A stretch of 7,425 bases of DNA from Methanolinea sp. SDB (GCA_001412335.1 LKUF01000339.1:1-7425); one strand, 5' to 3'; positions 1 through 5,876 are shown, counted from the first letter of the stretch. Notes: a model not told the origin generated them from the sequence alone. Numbers and translations: made by a program.

Positions 1-53
1 GACAGGGTATCGAGCGCCTCTTTCAGGGATACAAGGGAGAGGTACCTCTTCAC
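1..53 (-). CDS. Start of a second MoeA-like gene, partial (cut by window edge)
   Basis: Only the first 17 codons are inside the window. A GTG start at 53-51 overlaps the moeA stop TGA (52-50) in a GTGA arrangement; another GTG lies one codon upstream (56-54). The peptide reads MKRYLSLVSLKEALDTL (first codon taken as Met). This resembles the N-terminus of archaeal MoeA-family proteins, which often start with a K-R-Y/F-x-x-L-x-S-L-x-E-A pattern and, in methanogens, often form tandem pairs with another moeA. Some of these carry a C-terminal molybdate-binding domain, which cannot be checked here. No clear Shine-Dalgarno sequence precedes it, so translation is probably coupled to moeA. The reading frame is seen directly; the family assignment is inference from a short stretch. 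Confidence 0.6.
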   Translation of the reverse strand, partial: MKRYLSLVSLKEALDTL

Positions 54-1255
54 CACCGCAACACTTCCACTTCGTCCCCCTGCTCGAAGCCCTCGCTTCC
101 CGCAGGAACCCTGATGATGGCATTGCTCCTGACAAGGGTGTTCAGGAGTCCCGACTTGCCGAAGAGAGGGTGGGCACAGCCGTCTTTTACAAAGACTCTG
201 ATGTAGTCCTCCCGTCCCTTGGTGGACGGTACGTTCCTGGCAAGGATTGCTTTCTCGACCAGGCGCTCGCTTTCCCGTTCCCCGGTCATACCATGGAAGA
301 GCGACCTGCCTATGACCGTCATGACCACGAGGGCGGACGCCGGATGGCCGGGAAGCCCGAGAACAGGGACCTGGCCTAATCTGCCGATGATGGTGGGTTT
401 TCCGGGAGCGAGTGCGATCCCGTGCACCAGGACCTCTCCGTTCTCCCTGATCAGGTCGGCGCACATGTCACGGTCGTCCTTCGAACTTCCCCCTGATATG
501 AGAACCCCGTCACATTCGGTCATCGCGGTTTTGAGGGCATTGCCAAGAGATTCACGATCATCCCTGACTATGCCGTACAGGCGCGAGTCACATCCGATGG
601 AGTCGAGGAATGAGCGGCACATGTAGCTGTTCACGTCCCTGACCTGGCCCCCGGTGGGCACTGTATCGACCGGTACCAGTTCGCTGCCTGTTGAGATCAC
701 TCCGACAAGGGGCTTTTTCCGCACCGGCACATCCTTCATTCCAACGGCGGCAAGGGCGCCCGTGTCCTGGATGGAGAGGCGTCTCCCCTCCGAAAGGACG
801 AGCTCGCCACTGGAGAAGTCCTCCCCTCTCCGTACCATGTTTTCGCCGTTTGCCATGGGCTTCTTTACGAGGACCTGGTCTCCGAGCAGATCGCAGTATT
901 CGACCATGGCGACGGCATCGGCACCTTCCGGCAGTGGCGCCCCAGTGGGGACGTAGACGCATTCGCCGCGATCGATGGAGAGATCCGATCCTCCGCCCAT
1001 TACGGCCCGCCCGACAAGGCGGAGCATGGCCGGGATCGCCTCTCCCGCGCCGGTGGTATCAGAGGATCTCACCGCGTACCCGTCCATTACAGACCTGTCA
1101 AAACCGGGGATGTCCACGTCTGCGTGGATATCCCGGGCCAGGACACGGGTATATGATTCCCCGAGGGGGACGAGTTCCTCGGGCATGGGGCCCGACAGCT
1201 CCCTCGCGATCTGTTGCGCTTCGCTGACGGGAATGGTCTGTAAAAAGAGGCTCAT
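50..1255 (-). CDS. moeA: MoeA, molybdopterin molybdenumtransferase
   Basis: The 401-residue protein has normal MoeA length. It catalyses the last step of basic molybdenum (or tungsten) cofactor synthesis, inserting the metal into adenylylated molybdopterin in the cytoplasm. Visible family motifs are PGFDRSVMDGYAV (50-62, with the conserved D58), VPTGAPLPEGADAV (102-115), GVISTGSELV (185-194), ISGGSSKDDRD (253-263), APGKP (283-287) and GLPGHPAS (300-307). Residue 191 is Ser where E. coli-type enzymes have Asp in STGDEL, a substitution I believe is tolerated in the family. The frame stays open upstream to 1369, but the MoeA similarity begins at MSLFLQTIPVSEA. The ATG at 1255 also overlaps the stop of the 58-residue gene upstream in an ATGA, so I place the start there. 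No Shine-Dalgarno sequence is evident, which fits coupled translation. In a methanogen the cofactor would serve formylmethanofuran dehydrogenase and formate dehydrogenase. Confidence 0.95.
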   Translation of the reverse strand: MSLFLQTIPVSEAQQIARELSGPMPEELVPLGESYTRVLARDIHADVDIPGFDRSVMDGYAVRSSDTTGAGEAIPAMLRLVGRAVMGGGSDLSIDRGECVYVPTGAPLPEGADAVAMVEYCDLLGDQVLVKKPMANGENMVRRGEDFSSGELVLSEGRRLSIQDTGALAAVGMKDVPVRKKPLVGVISTGSELVPVDTVPTGGQVRDVNSYMCRSFLDSIGCDSRLYGIVRDDRESLGNALKTAMTECDGVLISGGSSKDDRDMCADLIRENGEVLVHGIALAPGKPTIIGRLGQVPVLGLPGHPASALVVMTVIGRSLFHGMTGERESERLVEKAILARNVPSTKGREDYIRVFVKDGCAHPLFGKSGLLNTLVRSNAIIRVPAGSEGFEQGDEVEVLRW

Positions 1256-1428
1256 TTGAAGCAGCCCAGCTGGCAACCCCGTATCTTTACCCCGAATTTG
1301 TTGCAGTACCTGGCGATATCCAGTTTCGTTATTCCATAGGTATCTGAAATTTCGAATGCCTGCGGGCACCTTATCTCCTTTCCTATTCCTTCCTTCTCGA
1401 AGGCTTCCCGTATCTTCTCTTCATCCAT
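1252..1428 (-). CDS. 58-residue Cys-rich, HTH-like small protein upstream of moeA
   Basis: A short open frame of 58 codons starts at ATG 1428 and ends in TGA 1254-1252, four bases into the moeA start. It reads MDEEKIREAFEKEGIGKEIR, then CPQAFEISDTYGITKLDIAR, then YCNKFGVKIRGCQLGCFK. The first 20 residues are charged and probably helical. Residues 24-50 have the spacing of a small helix-turn-helix (A-x-E-I-x-x-x-Y-G-I-T-x-x-x-I-x-x-Y-C). Four cysteines (C21, C42, C52, C56) are present, the last two as CQLGC, so metal or Fe-S binding or a redox switch is possible. The ATGA overlap with moeA and the lack of space for another moeA leader support it as a real gene. I cannot name the family with confidence. 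A small DNA-binding or metal-binding regulator tied to Mo/W cofactor synthesis is the best guess from context. Confidence 0.75.
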   Translation of the reverse strand: MDEEKIREAFEKEGIGKEIRCPQAFEISDTYGITKLDIARYCNKFGVKIRGCQLGCFK

Positions 1429-1512
1429 AGTAACGATAATTGGTGTACAAAAAGATAGAGTTTATTCTATCCGTCAGGATACAGTACCCTGGAAGGGGGA
1501 GACTGCGATACC
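1429..1512. promoter_or_regulatory. Divergent promoter region between the moeA operon and dtdA
   Basis: These 84 bases are the only spacer between the two divergent transcription units. The AT-rich core at 1459-1470 can serve either strand: TTTATTCTAT (1461-1470) as a TATA-like element for dtdA, with a start expected near 1493, and AATAAACTC on the complement as one for the small gene and moeA. dtdA has a GGGGGAG Shine-Dalgarno-like sequence at 1495-1501, 11 bases before its ATG. The 58-residue gene has no visible Shine-Dalgarno sequence and may have a very short leader. A TGTACA palindrome sits at 1444-1449. Promoter positions are inferred from composition. Confidence 0.5.
1454..1471. repeat. 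GATAGA-N6-TCTATC inverted repeat, candidate operator
   Basis: Two perfect 6-bp arms, GATAGA (1454-1459) and TCTATC (1466-1471), flank the six bases GTTTAT. The repeat encloses the AT-rich core shared by both divergent promoters. The geometry fits a dimeric repressor that would block TBP access in both directions. A perfect 6-bp pair at this spacing can also arise by chance, so the regulatory role is inference. Confidence 0.35.
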
Positions 1513-2826
1513 ATGAGGATATACCTGATCAATTCACGCCAGGATCCGGGCGGGACAAATATCCACAGCCGGATGGAGGAACTCCTGGAGACGCCACACG
1601 AACAGCCCTATCCTCTCGAACTGCATGAATATAGATTCCTTGAGACCGAAGAGCGCCTCATCTACCAGGATAATATCGATGAGGGACTCGACACCGATCT
1701 CATCATCTTCCTCTCGCGACATGCGAGCATGAACCCTGTCCCGCAGCTCACGGTCCACGTGACAGGAAACATATCGACCGCCGATTTCGGCGGGGTCCCG
1801 GGCTCACTCGCGGTCGCGGCTCCGGCCTGGATGCATGCCATTCTCGGGAACCTCTCCAGGCACGCGCCTCCGGGCTACCGTGTATCGTACGAGGCCACGC
1901 ATCATGGCCCGACAGAGGTCTCCACGCCGTCCCTCTTCGTCGAGGTGGGAAGCACCGCGAAGGAATGGAGCGATCCCGTGGCAGGAACGGCTGTCGCGAT
2001 GAGCGTGCTCGAGGCGTCTCCCGGGGATTGCATACCCCTGATCGGCCTCGGGGGGACCCATTATGCCCGGAGAGAGACCGAGATCTCGCTCACCTCGAGG
2101 GGGGCATTCGGCCATATCGCACCTTCGAGGGAGATTTCGTCGATCGATCCCGGGATGATTCGGCAGATGGCCGAAAAGAGCGGTGCCATGGCTGCATTCA
2201 TCGACAGAAAAGCACTGCAAAGCGATGAGATCAGGAATATCGAGGACGCACTCCTCTCATGCGGACTCGTCAGGCTGAACGAGAGCGACCTGGTAAACTT
2301 TGGGGACCTCACCTGGGAACAGTTCCTTGCCGTTCTGGACCTGGCTTTCGAGGTGGACCCTGACTGCCGGCCAAAACTTCACAGGCCGAAGAGAGGCACC
2401 CCTGTTATTCTCCGGTTCAGCCCCGGGCTGCTCGAAGAGGCACAGAAAGCCGATCAGAAGGCCTTTTTCGAAGGGATATCAGCTATCCCTCTGGTCCATC
2501 TGCAATCACCCTCCGGATCGATTCTGCCCCAATTCATCATCACGGAGGAGAATCCCCGGGAAATACTCAATGCTTTAATAAGCTTATGCGTTACACTCAT
2601 ACGTAAAGAACAGGAGATTTCAATTGCTGGCGATCACCTCACCATCCGCAAAATCAGATTTGACCCCCGGAAAGCGCAAGAACTCGGGGTACCGAAGGGA
2701 CCACTCTATGGGGAACTGATGAAGGGGCGCACAATCAGGGTTAATGGCAGGGTAATCACGCCGGAGATGGTCCAGGCCAGCACTGAAAGAACCATCCACA
2801 TTCCGGGTTTGGAGAGCTATACATGA
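1513..2826 (+). CDS. dtdA: D-aminoacyl-tRNA deacylase, archaeal DTD2/DtdA type, with long C-terminal extension
   Basis: The 437-residue protein hydrolyses D-amino acids from mischarged tRNAs in the cytoplasm. The archaeal/plant DTD2 family is also known to clear aldehyde-modified D-aminoacyl-tRNAs. Signature motifs are SRH (68-70), PQLTVHVTGN (77-86), EATHHGPTEV (127-136), FVEVGST (142-148), GGTHYARR (180-187) and FGHI (199-202); the histidines are likely metal ligands or catalytic. The deacylase part ends near residue 265. Family members of about 250-280 residues stop there, whereas this one continues for about 170 residues. The tail ends in a segment (386-421) with the pattern A-x-E-L-G-V-P-x-G-P-L-Y-G and G-R-V-I-x-P-E-x-V. 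Long forms are, to my recollection, usual in Methanomicrobiales. Translation starts at ATG 1513 after GGGGGAG (1495-1501). The stop overlaps the ftsZ start (ATGA), so this gene heads a dtdA-ftsZ-secE-spt5 operon. Confidence 0.93.
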   Translation: MRIYLINSRQDPGGTNIHSRMEELLETPHEQPYPLELHEYRFLETEERLIYQDNIDEGLDTDLIIFLSRHASMNPVPQLTVHVTGNISTADFGGVPGSLAVAAPAWMHAILGNLSRHAPPGYRVSYEATHHGPTEVSTPSLFVEVGSTAKEWSDPVAGTAVAMSVLEASPGDCIPLIGLGGTHYARRETEISLTSRGAFGHIAPSREISSIDPGMIRQMAEKSGAMAAFIDRKALQSDEIRNIEDALLSCGLVRLNESDLVNFGDLTWEQFLAVLDLAFEVDPDCRPKLHRPKRGTPVILRFSPGLLEEAQKADQKAFFEGISAIPLVHLQSPSGSILPQFIITEENPREILNALISLCVTLIRKEQEISIAGDHLTIRKIRFDPRKAQELGVPKGPLYGELMKGRTIRVNGRVITPEMVQASTERTIHIPGLESYT

Positions 2827-3914
2827 AATCAATTGTGGAAGAGGCTTTGACCAAGGTGAGGGACGAATCACCTGATGTCTCGCAAAATAACGAGGACTTA
2901 GACCAGATCCTCAGGGAACTGAAGACGGAGATCGCGGTAATCGGCTGCGGGGGGAGCGGGTCGAATACCATCACCCGCATGATGGAGGAGGGTATCCACG
3001 GTGCACGCCTGATCGCACTCAATACCGACGCCCAGCACCTCATCCACACTCGTGCAGACCACCGTATCCTCCTCGGCCGCCAGCGTACCAGGGGTCTTGG
3101 TGCTGGCTCCATACCCCAGATCGGCGAGGAAGCCGCACTCGAGAACGAGCAGGACATCAAGAGATCGGTCACCGGGTGCGACATGGTCTTCATCACCGTC
3201 GGCCTTGGAGGGGGTACCGGCACAGGGGCCGCCCCGATTGTCGCCAAGGCCGCACGCGAGGAGGGTGCCTTAACCATCGCCATCGTCACCCTGCCCTTCA
3301 CAGCCGAAGGTGCGATCCGGATGGAAAACGCGGAAGCAGGCCTGGAAAGGCTACGCGACGTTGCAGATACGGTCATCGTAGTCCCCAACGATCGCCTGCT
3401 CGAAGTTGTCCCGAAACTTCCCCTGTACGCCGCATTCAAGGTCGCAGACGAGGTTCTCATGAGAGCGGTGAAGGGGATCACCGAGCTCATCACCATGCCC
3501 GGTCTCGTCAATCTCGACTTTGCCGATGTCCGCACGGTGATGGAGCGCGGCGGGGTGGCGATGATAGGGATGGGCGAGAGTGACAGCGAAGACAAGGCCG
3601 CCGATTCTGTGAAGAAGGCTATTCGTTCCCCACTCCTCGACGTGGACATATCCGGCGCCTCGGCAGCCCTTGTCAACGTCATCGGGGGCCCGGACATGAC
3701 GATGGAGGAGGCCGAGGGTGTGATCCAGGAGGTCTACAACCGGATCGACCCGTCGGCCCGCATCATCTGGGGTGCGCAGATCGACCCTGGCATGCAGGAG
3801 CGGATGAGGACGATGCTGGTTGTGACCGGTGTACGGTCGCCACAAATATATGGTAGGAATGAAAAAATAACCCCGAAAGTTCAGAGGCAGTTTGAGATAG
3901 ACTTTCTGAAGTGA
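2823..3914 (+). CDS. ftsZ: Cell division GTPase FtsZ (archaeal FtsZ1 type)
   Basis: The 363-residue tubulin-family GTPase polymerises at mid-cell to form the division ring. After a charged N-terminal segment of about 36 residues come the nucleotide-binding loop AVIGCGGSGSNT (38-49), LNTDAQ (66-71), the tubulin signature GGGTGTG (129-135), the P-N-D guanine-contact region (188-190) and the T7 catalytic loop NLDFAD (230-235). The C-terminal domain is complete, and the chain ends with the short peptide QFEIDFLK, possibly a partner-binding tail. All catalytic residues expected for an active GTPase are present. The location directly before secE and spt5 is the conserved archaeal context of FtsZ1. 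The start overlaps the dtdA stop (ATGA) and is preceded by GGAG (2811-2814) inside dtdA, so it can be both re-initiated and independently initiated. Confidence 0.97.
   Translation: MKSIVEEALTKVRDESPDVSQNNEDLDQILRELKTEIAVIGCGGSGSNTITRMMEEGIHGARLIALNTDAQHLIHTRADHRILLGRQRTRGLGAGSIPQIGEEAALENEQDIKRSVTGCDMVFITVGLGGGTGTGAAPIVAKAAREEGALTIAIVTLPFTAEGAIRMENAEAGLERLRDVADTVIVVPNDRLLEVVPKLPLYAAFKVADEVLMRAVKGITELITMPGLVNLDFADVRTVMERGGVAMIGMGESDSEDKAADSVKKAIRSPLLDVDISGASAALVNVIGGPDMTMEEAEGVIQEVYNRIDPSARIIWGAQIDPGMQERMRTMLVVTGVRSPQIYGRNEKITPKVQRQFEIDFLK
3844..3853 (+). promoter_or_regulatory. Possible internal TATA element for secE-spt5
   Basis: AAATATATGG lies in the 3' end of ftsZ, in a local AT-rich patch (3842-3870) unlike the GC-rich coding sequence before it. 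It would place a transcript start near 3875 and a leader of about 45 bases before secE. The encoded residues (QIYGRNEK) lie in the poorly conserved C-terminal linker of FtsZ, so the sequence is free to serve another role. Support is compositional only. Confidence 0.2.
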
Positions 3915-3915
3915 T
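3911..3915 (+). promoter_or_regulatory. Ribosome binding site deciding the secE start
   Basis: GTGAT matches the archaeal Shine-Dalgarno core (GGTGAT) and lies 5 bases before ATG 3921. It overlaps the ftsZ stop codon (TGA, 3912-3914) and the alternative TTG codon (3915-3917), which it therefore rules out as the start. Confidence 0.55.
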
Positions 3916-3920
3916 TGACG

Positions 3921-4115
3921 ATGGAAATATCGAAACCGGATGTAAAATTCAATATAAATGAAGAGCTTTTCCGAAAATACTGGCGTATACTGAAATTAGC
4001 CCGGACGCCAAAGAAGGAAGAGTTCACCAAGATTGCGCTGGTGGCTGCAGCGGGCGTAATAATAGTCGGCGTTATCGGATTCCTGATATATGAGGGCATG
4101 CTTGTACTGCCATGA
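3921..4115 (+). CDS. secE: SecE/Sec61 gamma preprotein translocase subunit
   Basis: This 64-residue single-span membrane protein clamps the SecY channel in the cytoplasmic membrane. Residues 1-38 are an amphipathic cytosolic part with the family pattern L-K-x-A-R-T-P-K-K-E-E-F (25-35). Residues 39-57 (ALVAAAGVIIVGVIGFLIY) form the transmembrane helix, followed by a short external tail. A TTG at 3915 would add two residues, but GTGAT (3911-3915), complementary to the 16S rRNA 3' end, is correctly spaced only for the ATG at 3921. The gene follows ftsZ by 6 bases and its stop overlaps the spt5 start (ATGA). Confidence 0.93.
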   Translation: MEISKPDVKFNINEELFRKYWRILKLARTPKKEEFTKIALVAAAGVIIVGVIGFLIYEGMLVLP

Positions 4116-4597
4116 TGGATATGGAAGGGGATTCCAGCCGTATTTTTGCTATTAAGACCACATCAAAGCAGGAACGGACCGTTGCCGACAATATCATGAA
4201 GGCCATCGCAACGGAGGCCACAGATGTAAAGGTGACCGCAATAATCGTTCCTGACGAGCTGAAAGGGTACGTGCTCGTCGAGACGCCCGAGAGCCTGCCA
4301 AGGATCGAACAACTGGTCGAGAAGGTTGCGCATGCGCGCACCGTGGTCAGGGGCGAGACGTCACTCGACGAGGTCGGACATTTCCTGGTGCCCAAACCCG
4401 TGGTGAGCGGCATCTCCGAGGGCACCATCGTGGAACTGATCGCCGGGCCTTTCAAAGGCGAAAAAGCGGTCGTAAAACGTATAGATGCCGGCAAAGAAGA
4501 GATAACCGTGGAACTCTACGAGAGCGTCCTCCCCATTCCCATCACGGTGCGGGGGGATAATGTCAGGGTCGTCGATAAGGGCGACGATAATGAATAA
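4112..4597 (+). CDS. spt5: Transcription elongation factor Spt5 (NusG-like)
   Basis: The 161-residue protein binds the RNA polymerase clamp together with Spt4 and keeps the enzyme processive; it is the archaeal NusG homologue. The N-terminal NGN domain covers roughly residues 10-93, beginning IFAIKTTSKQERTVADNI. A KOW domain follows at about 101-154 (GTIVELIAGPFKGEKAVVKR and onwards). The length is typical of archaeal Spt5, with only two domains. The start at 4112 overlaps the secE stop as ATGA. ATG codons at 4115 and 4121 are alternatives and no good Shine-Dalgarno sequence favours any of the three, so coupled translation from secE is likely. The location after ftsZ-secE and before L11 is the classical archaeal arrangement. 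Confidence 0.94.
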   Translation: MMDMEGDSSRIFAIKTTSKQERTVADNIMKAIATEATDVKVTAIIVPDELKGYVLVETPESLPRIEQLVEKVAHARTVVRGETSLDEVGHFLVPKPVVSGISEGTIVELIAGPFKGEKAVVKRIDAGKEEITVELYESVLPIPITVRGDNVRVVDKGDDNE

Positions 4598-4615
4598 CCC
4601 TGTTCTTTTCCGGTC
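4596..4615 (+). terminator. T-rich terminator after spt5
   Basis: Immediately at the spt5 stop codon the sequence reads AACCCT, then TTCTTTT and CCGGTC, with no strong hairpin. Archaeal polymerase terminates on such T-rich non-template tracts, helped by the FttA/aCPSF1 nuclease. Nearly the same 20 bases follow rpl12 (17 of 20 identical), which supports a shared 3'-end signal. Confidence 0.5.
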
Positions 4616-4619
4616 TGCT

Positions 4620-4657
4620 GGTATACATTTAAGTCTGGTCGCGTATACCTTACTTAA
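4620..4657 (+). promoter_or_regulatory. Promoter region of the rpl11-rpl1-rpl10-rpl12 operon with twin GTATAC palindromes
   Basis: GGTATAC (4620-4626) and GTATACC (4643-4649) form an inverted repeat with 16 bases between. Each contains the palindrome GTATAC, and the two palindromes start exactly 22 bp apart, about two helical turns. Each is followed by a T/A-rich block (ATTTAAG, CTTACTTAA), so the sites may be tandem TATA-like elements or an operator for a dimeric regulator. Starts would fall near 4650 or 4672, giving leaders of roughly 50 or 30 bases before rpl11. Exact promoter positions are inference. Confidence 0.45.
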
Positions 4658-4700
4658 CCCACGCTGAGTACCCAGTTTTACGGGACGGCATGGTGATACT

Positions 4701-5177
4701 ATGGCAGAAGTGGTCGAGGTTTTGGTACCAGGAGGCAAGGCGACCGCAGGTCCGCCTATCGGGCCCGCACTGGGACCTCTCGGTATTAACGTGAAGGCGG
4801 TTGTTGACGAGATCAACAAGCAGACTGCGACCTTCAACGGCATGCAGGTGCCGGTGAGGATCGAGGTCGACGAAAAGAAGAACTTCACTGTCACCGTGGG
4901 TATTCCGCCCACGACGGCACTCATCAAGAAAGAGGTTAATGTCGAGAAGGGGTCTCCGGAGCCCAATATGCAGATCGTGGGAGACTTGCCGATGGAGGCC
5001 GCTGTCAGGATTGCCCGTATGAAGCAGAACGATATGCTCTCCTATGACCTGAAAGGAGCGGTCAAGGAAGTCATCGGTACCTGTGTGAGTATGGGTGTCA
5101 ACGTCGACGGGAAACGACCAAAAGAGGTCTTTGCCGCGGTCGATGCTGGCGAATATGACAAGCTTCTCGCAGAATAG
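4701..5177 (+). CDS. rpl11: Large ribosomal subunit protein uL11 (L11)
   Basis: The 158-residue protein binds the GTPase-associated region of 23S rRNA at the base of the ribosomal stalk and helps elongation factors work. The N-terminal domain carries the proline-rich factor-contacting loop PPIGPALGP (18-26). The C-terminal domain (about 70-150) holds the rRNA-binding segment, including GTCVSMGVNVDGKRPKEV (126-143). The length is typical for archaea. Translation starts at ATG 4701 after GGTGAT (4692-4697), three bases upstream. It is the first gene of the stalk operon and is separated from rpl1 by 54 bases that can fold into a hairpin. Confidence 0.97.
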   Translation: MAEVVEVLVPGGKATAGPPIGPALGPLGINVKAVVDEINKQTATFNGMQVPVRIEVDEKKNFTVTVGIPPTTALIKKEVNVEKGSPEPNMQIVGDLPMEAAVRIARMKQNDMLSYDLKGAVKEVIGTCVSMGVNVDGKRPKEVFAAVDAGEYDKLLAE

Positions 5178-5189
5178 AACGAAAGATTA

Positions 5190-5222
5190 CCATAGAAGAT
5201 CAGGAAAGGTCGATTACTATGG
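5190..5222 (+). promoter_or_regulatory. Hairpin with asymmetric internal loop before rpl1, candidate L1 autoregulatory site
   Basis: The RNA can fold with a 6-bp lower stem (CCAUAG 5190-5195 with CUAUGG 5217-5222). Above it is an internal loop of AA on one side and GAUUA on the other, then a 4-bp upper stem (GAUC 5198-5201 with GGUC 5208-5211, including one G-U pair) and the loop AGGAAA. The 3' strand of the lower stem includes the first two bases of the rpl1 Shine-Dalgarno sequence GGAGG (5221-5225). L1 is a known translational autoregulator in methanogens and bacteria, and its targets are helices joined by an asymmetric internal loop. The pairing is seen in the sequence; L1 binding is inference. 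Confidence 0.45.
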
Positions 5223-5231
5223 AGGAACCAG

Positions 5232-5876
5232 ATGGTAGAAAGGGCCAGAATTTTACAGGCCGTGCAGACGGCAATTGAAAAAGCGCCAGAACGCAAATTC
5301 TCTGAGAGCGTAGATATTACCGTCAATCTCAAGAATATCGATATGGCGCAGCCCAAAAATCGTATCGACGAGACGATTCTTCTCCCCCACGGAACAGGGA
5401 AAAAGGTCGGCATCGCGGTCCTCGGGAAGGGCGATATCACAACGCAGGCAAAGGAAGCCGGCGTGGACCTTATCATCGGCCCCGAAGAGATCGAACGGCT
5501 TGGCGGTGAACCGCGCGAAGCTCGCGCCGTAGCCAGCAAGTACCGATTCTTCCTTGCAGACACCAGCGTCATGCCCCTTGTCGGCAGATGGCTGGGTCCG
5601 AGGCTTGGTCCGCGTGGACGTATGCCCACCCCGATTCCGGGAGGGACCGATATCAGGCCGATTGTAGAGCGGCTGCGAAACTCCGTGAAGATCAGGACAA
5701 AGGACAAGAAGACATTCCATGTCAAGGTGGGCTCCACCGAGATGTCCCCCGACCAGATCGCGGACAATATCGACGCCGTCATGAAGAGAGTTGAATCCGT
5801 TCTTGAACAGGGTGCAATGAATATCCATTCGGTCTATGTCAAGACCACGATGGGTCCGGCAGAGAGGTTGGTCTAG
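5232..5876 (+). CDS. rpl1: Large ribosomal subunit protein uL1 (L1)
   Basis: The 214-residue protein forms the mobile L1 stalk at the ribosomal E site, and in many prokaryotes it also represses its own mRNA. Domain I is built from both ends of the chain, with FSESVDITVNLKNID (23-37) and FHVKVGSTEMSPDQIADN (162-179). Domain II lies between, with LGPRLGPRGRMPTP (121-134). The RNA-contacting Thr-Met-Gly triad known from L1 structures is present at 206-208. The length is normal for archaea. Translation starts at ATG 5232, six bases after a perfect GGAGG (5221-5225). The stop TAG directly abuts the rpl10 ATG with no spacer. Confidence 0.97.
   Translation: MVERARILQAVQTAIEKAPERKFSESVDITVNLKNIDMAQPKNRIDETILLPHGTGKKVGIAVLGKGDITTQAKEAGVDLIIGPEEIERLGGEPREARAVASKYRFFLADTSVMPLVGRWLGPRLGPRGRMPTPIPGGTDIRPIVERLRNSVKIRTKDKKTFHVKVGSTEMSPDQIADNIDAVMKRVESVLEQGAMNIHSVYVKTTMGPAERLV

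Noticed and set aside
1256..1369. Possible 38-residue N-terminal extension of MoeA.
   Set aside because: The same bases encode the 58-residue Cys protein in another frame, and family similarity of MoeA begins at the ATG at 1255.
2574..2582. TTTAATAAG in the dtdA extension as an internal promoter for ftsZ.
   Set aside because: It lies about 240 bases before ftsZ in a coding segment, and a single AT-rich 9-mer is weak evidence.
2756..3697. Long minus-strand open frame of 313 codons opposite ftsZ.
   Set aside because: It is antisense to a clear FtsZ, is Ser/Arg/Pro-rich as expected of a shadow frame in GC-rich DNA, and has no family motif.
5219..5278. 19-codon open frame starting at an ATG that overlaps the rpl1 Shine-Dalgarno sequence and runs into rpl1 in another frame.
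   Set aside because: It has no ribosome binding site of its own, its ATG lies inside the predicted hairpin, and its peptide shows no recognisable pattern. The ATG is better explained as part of the stem.
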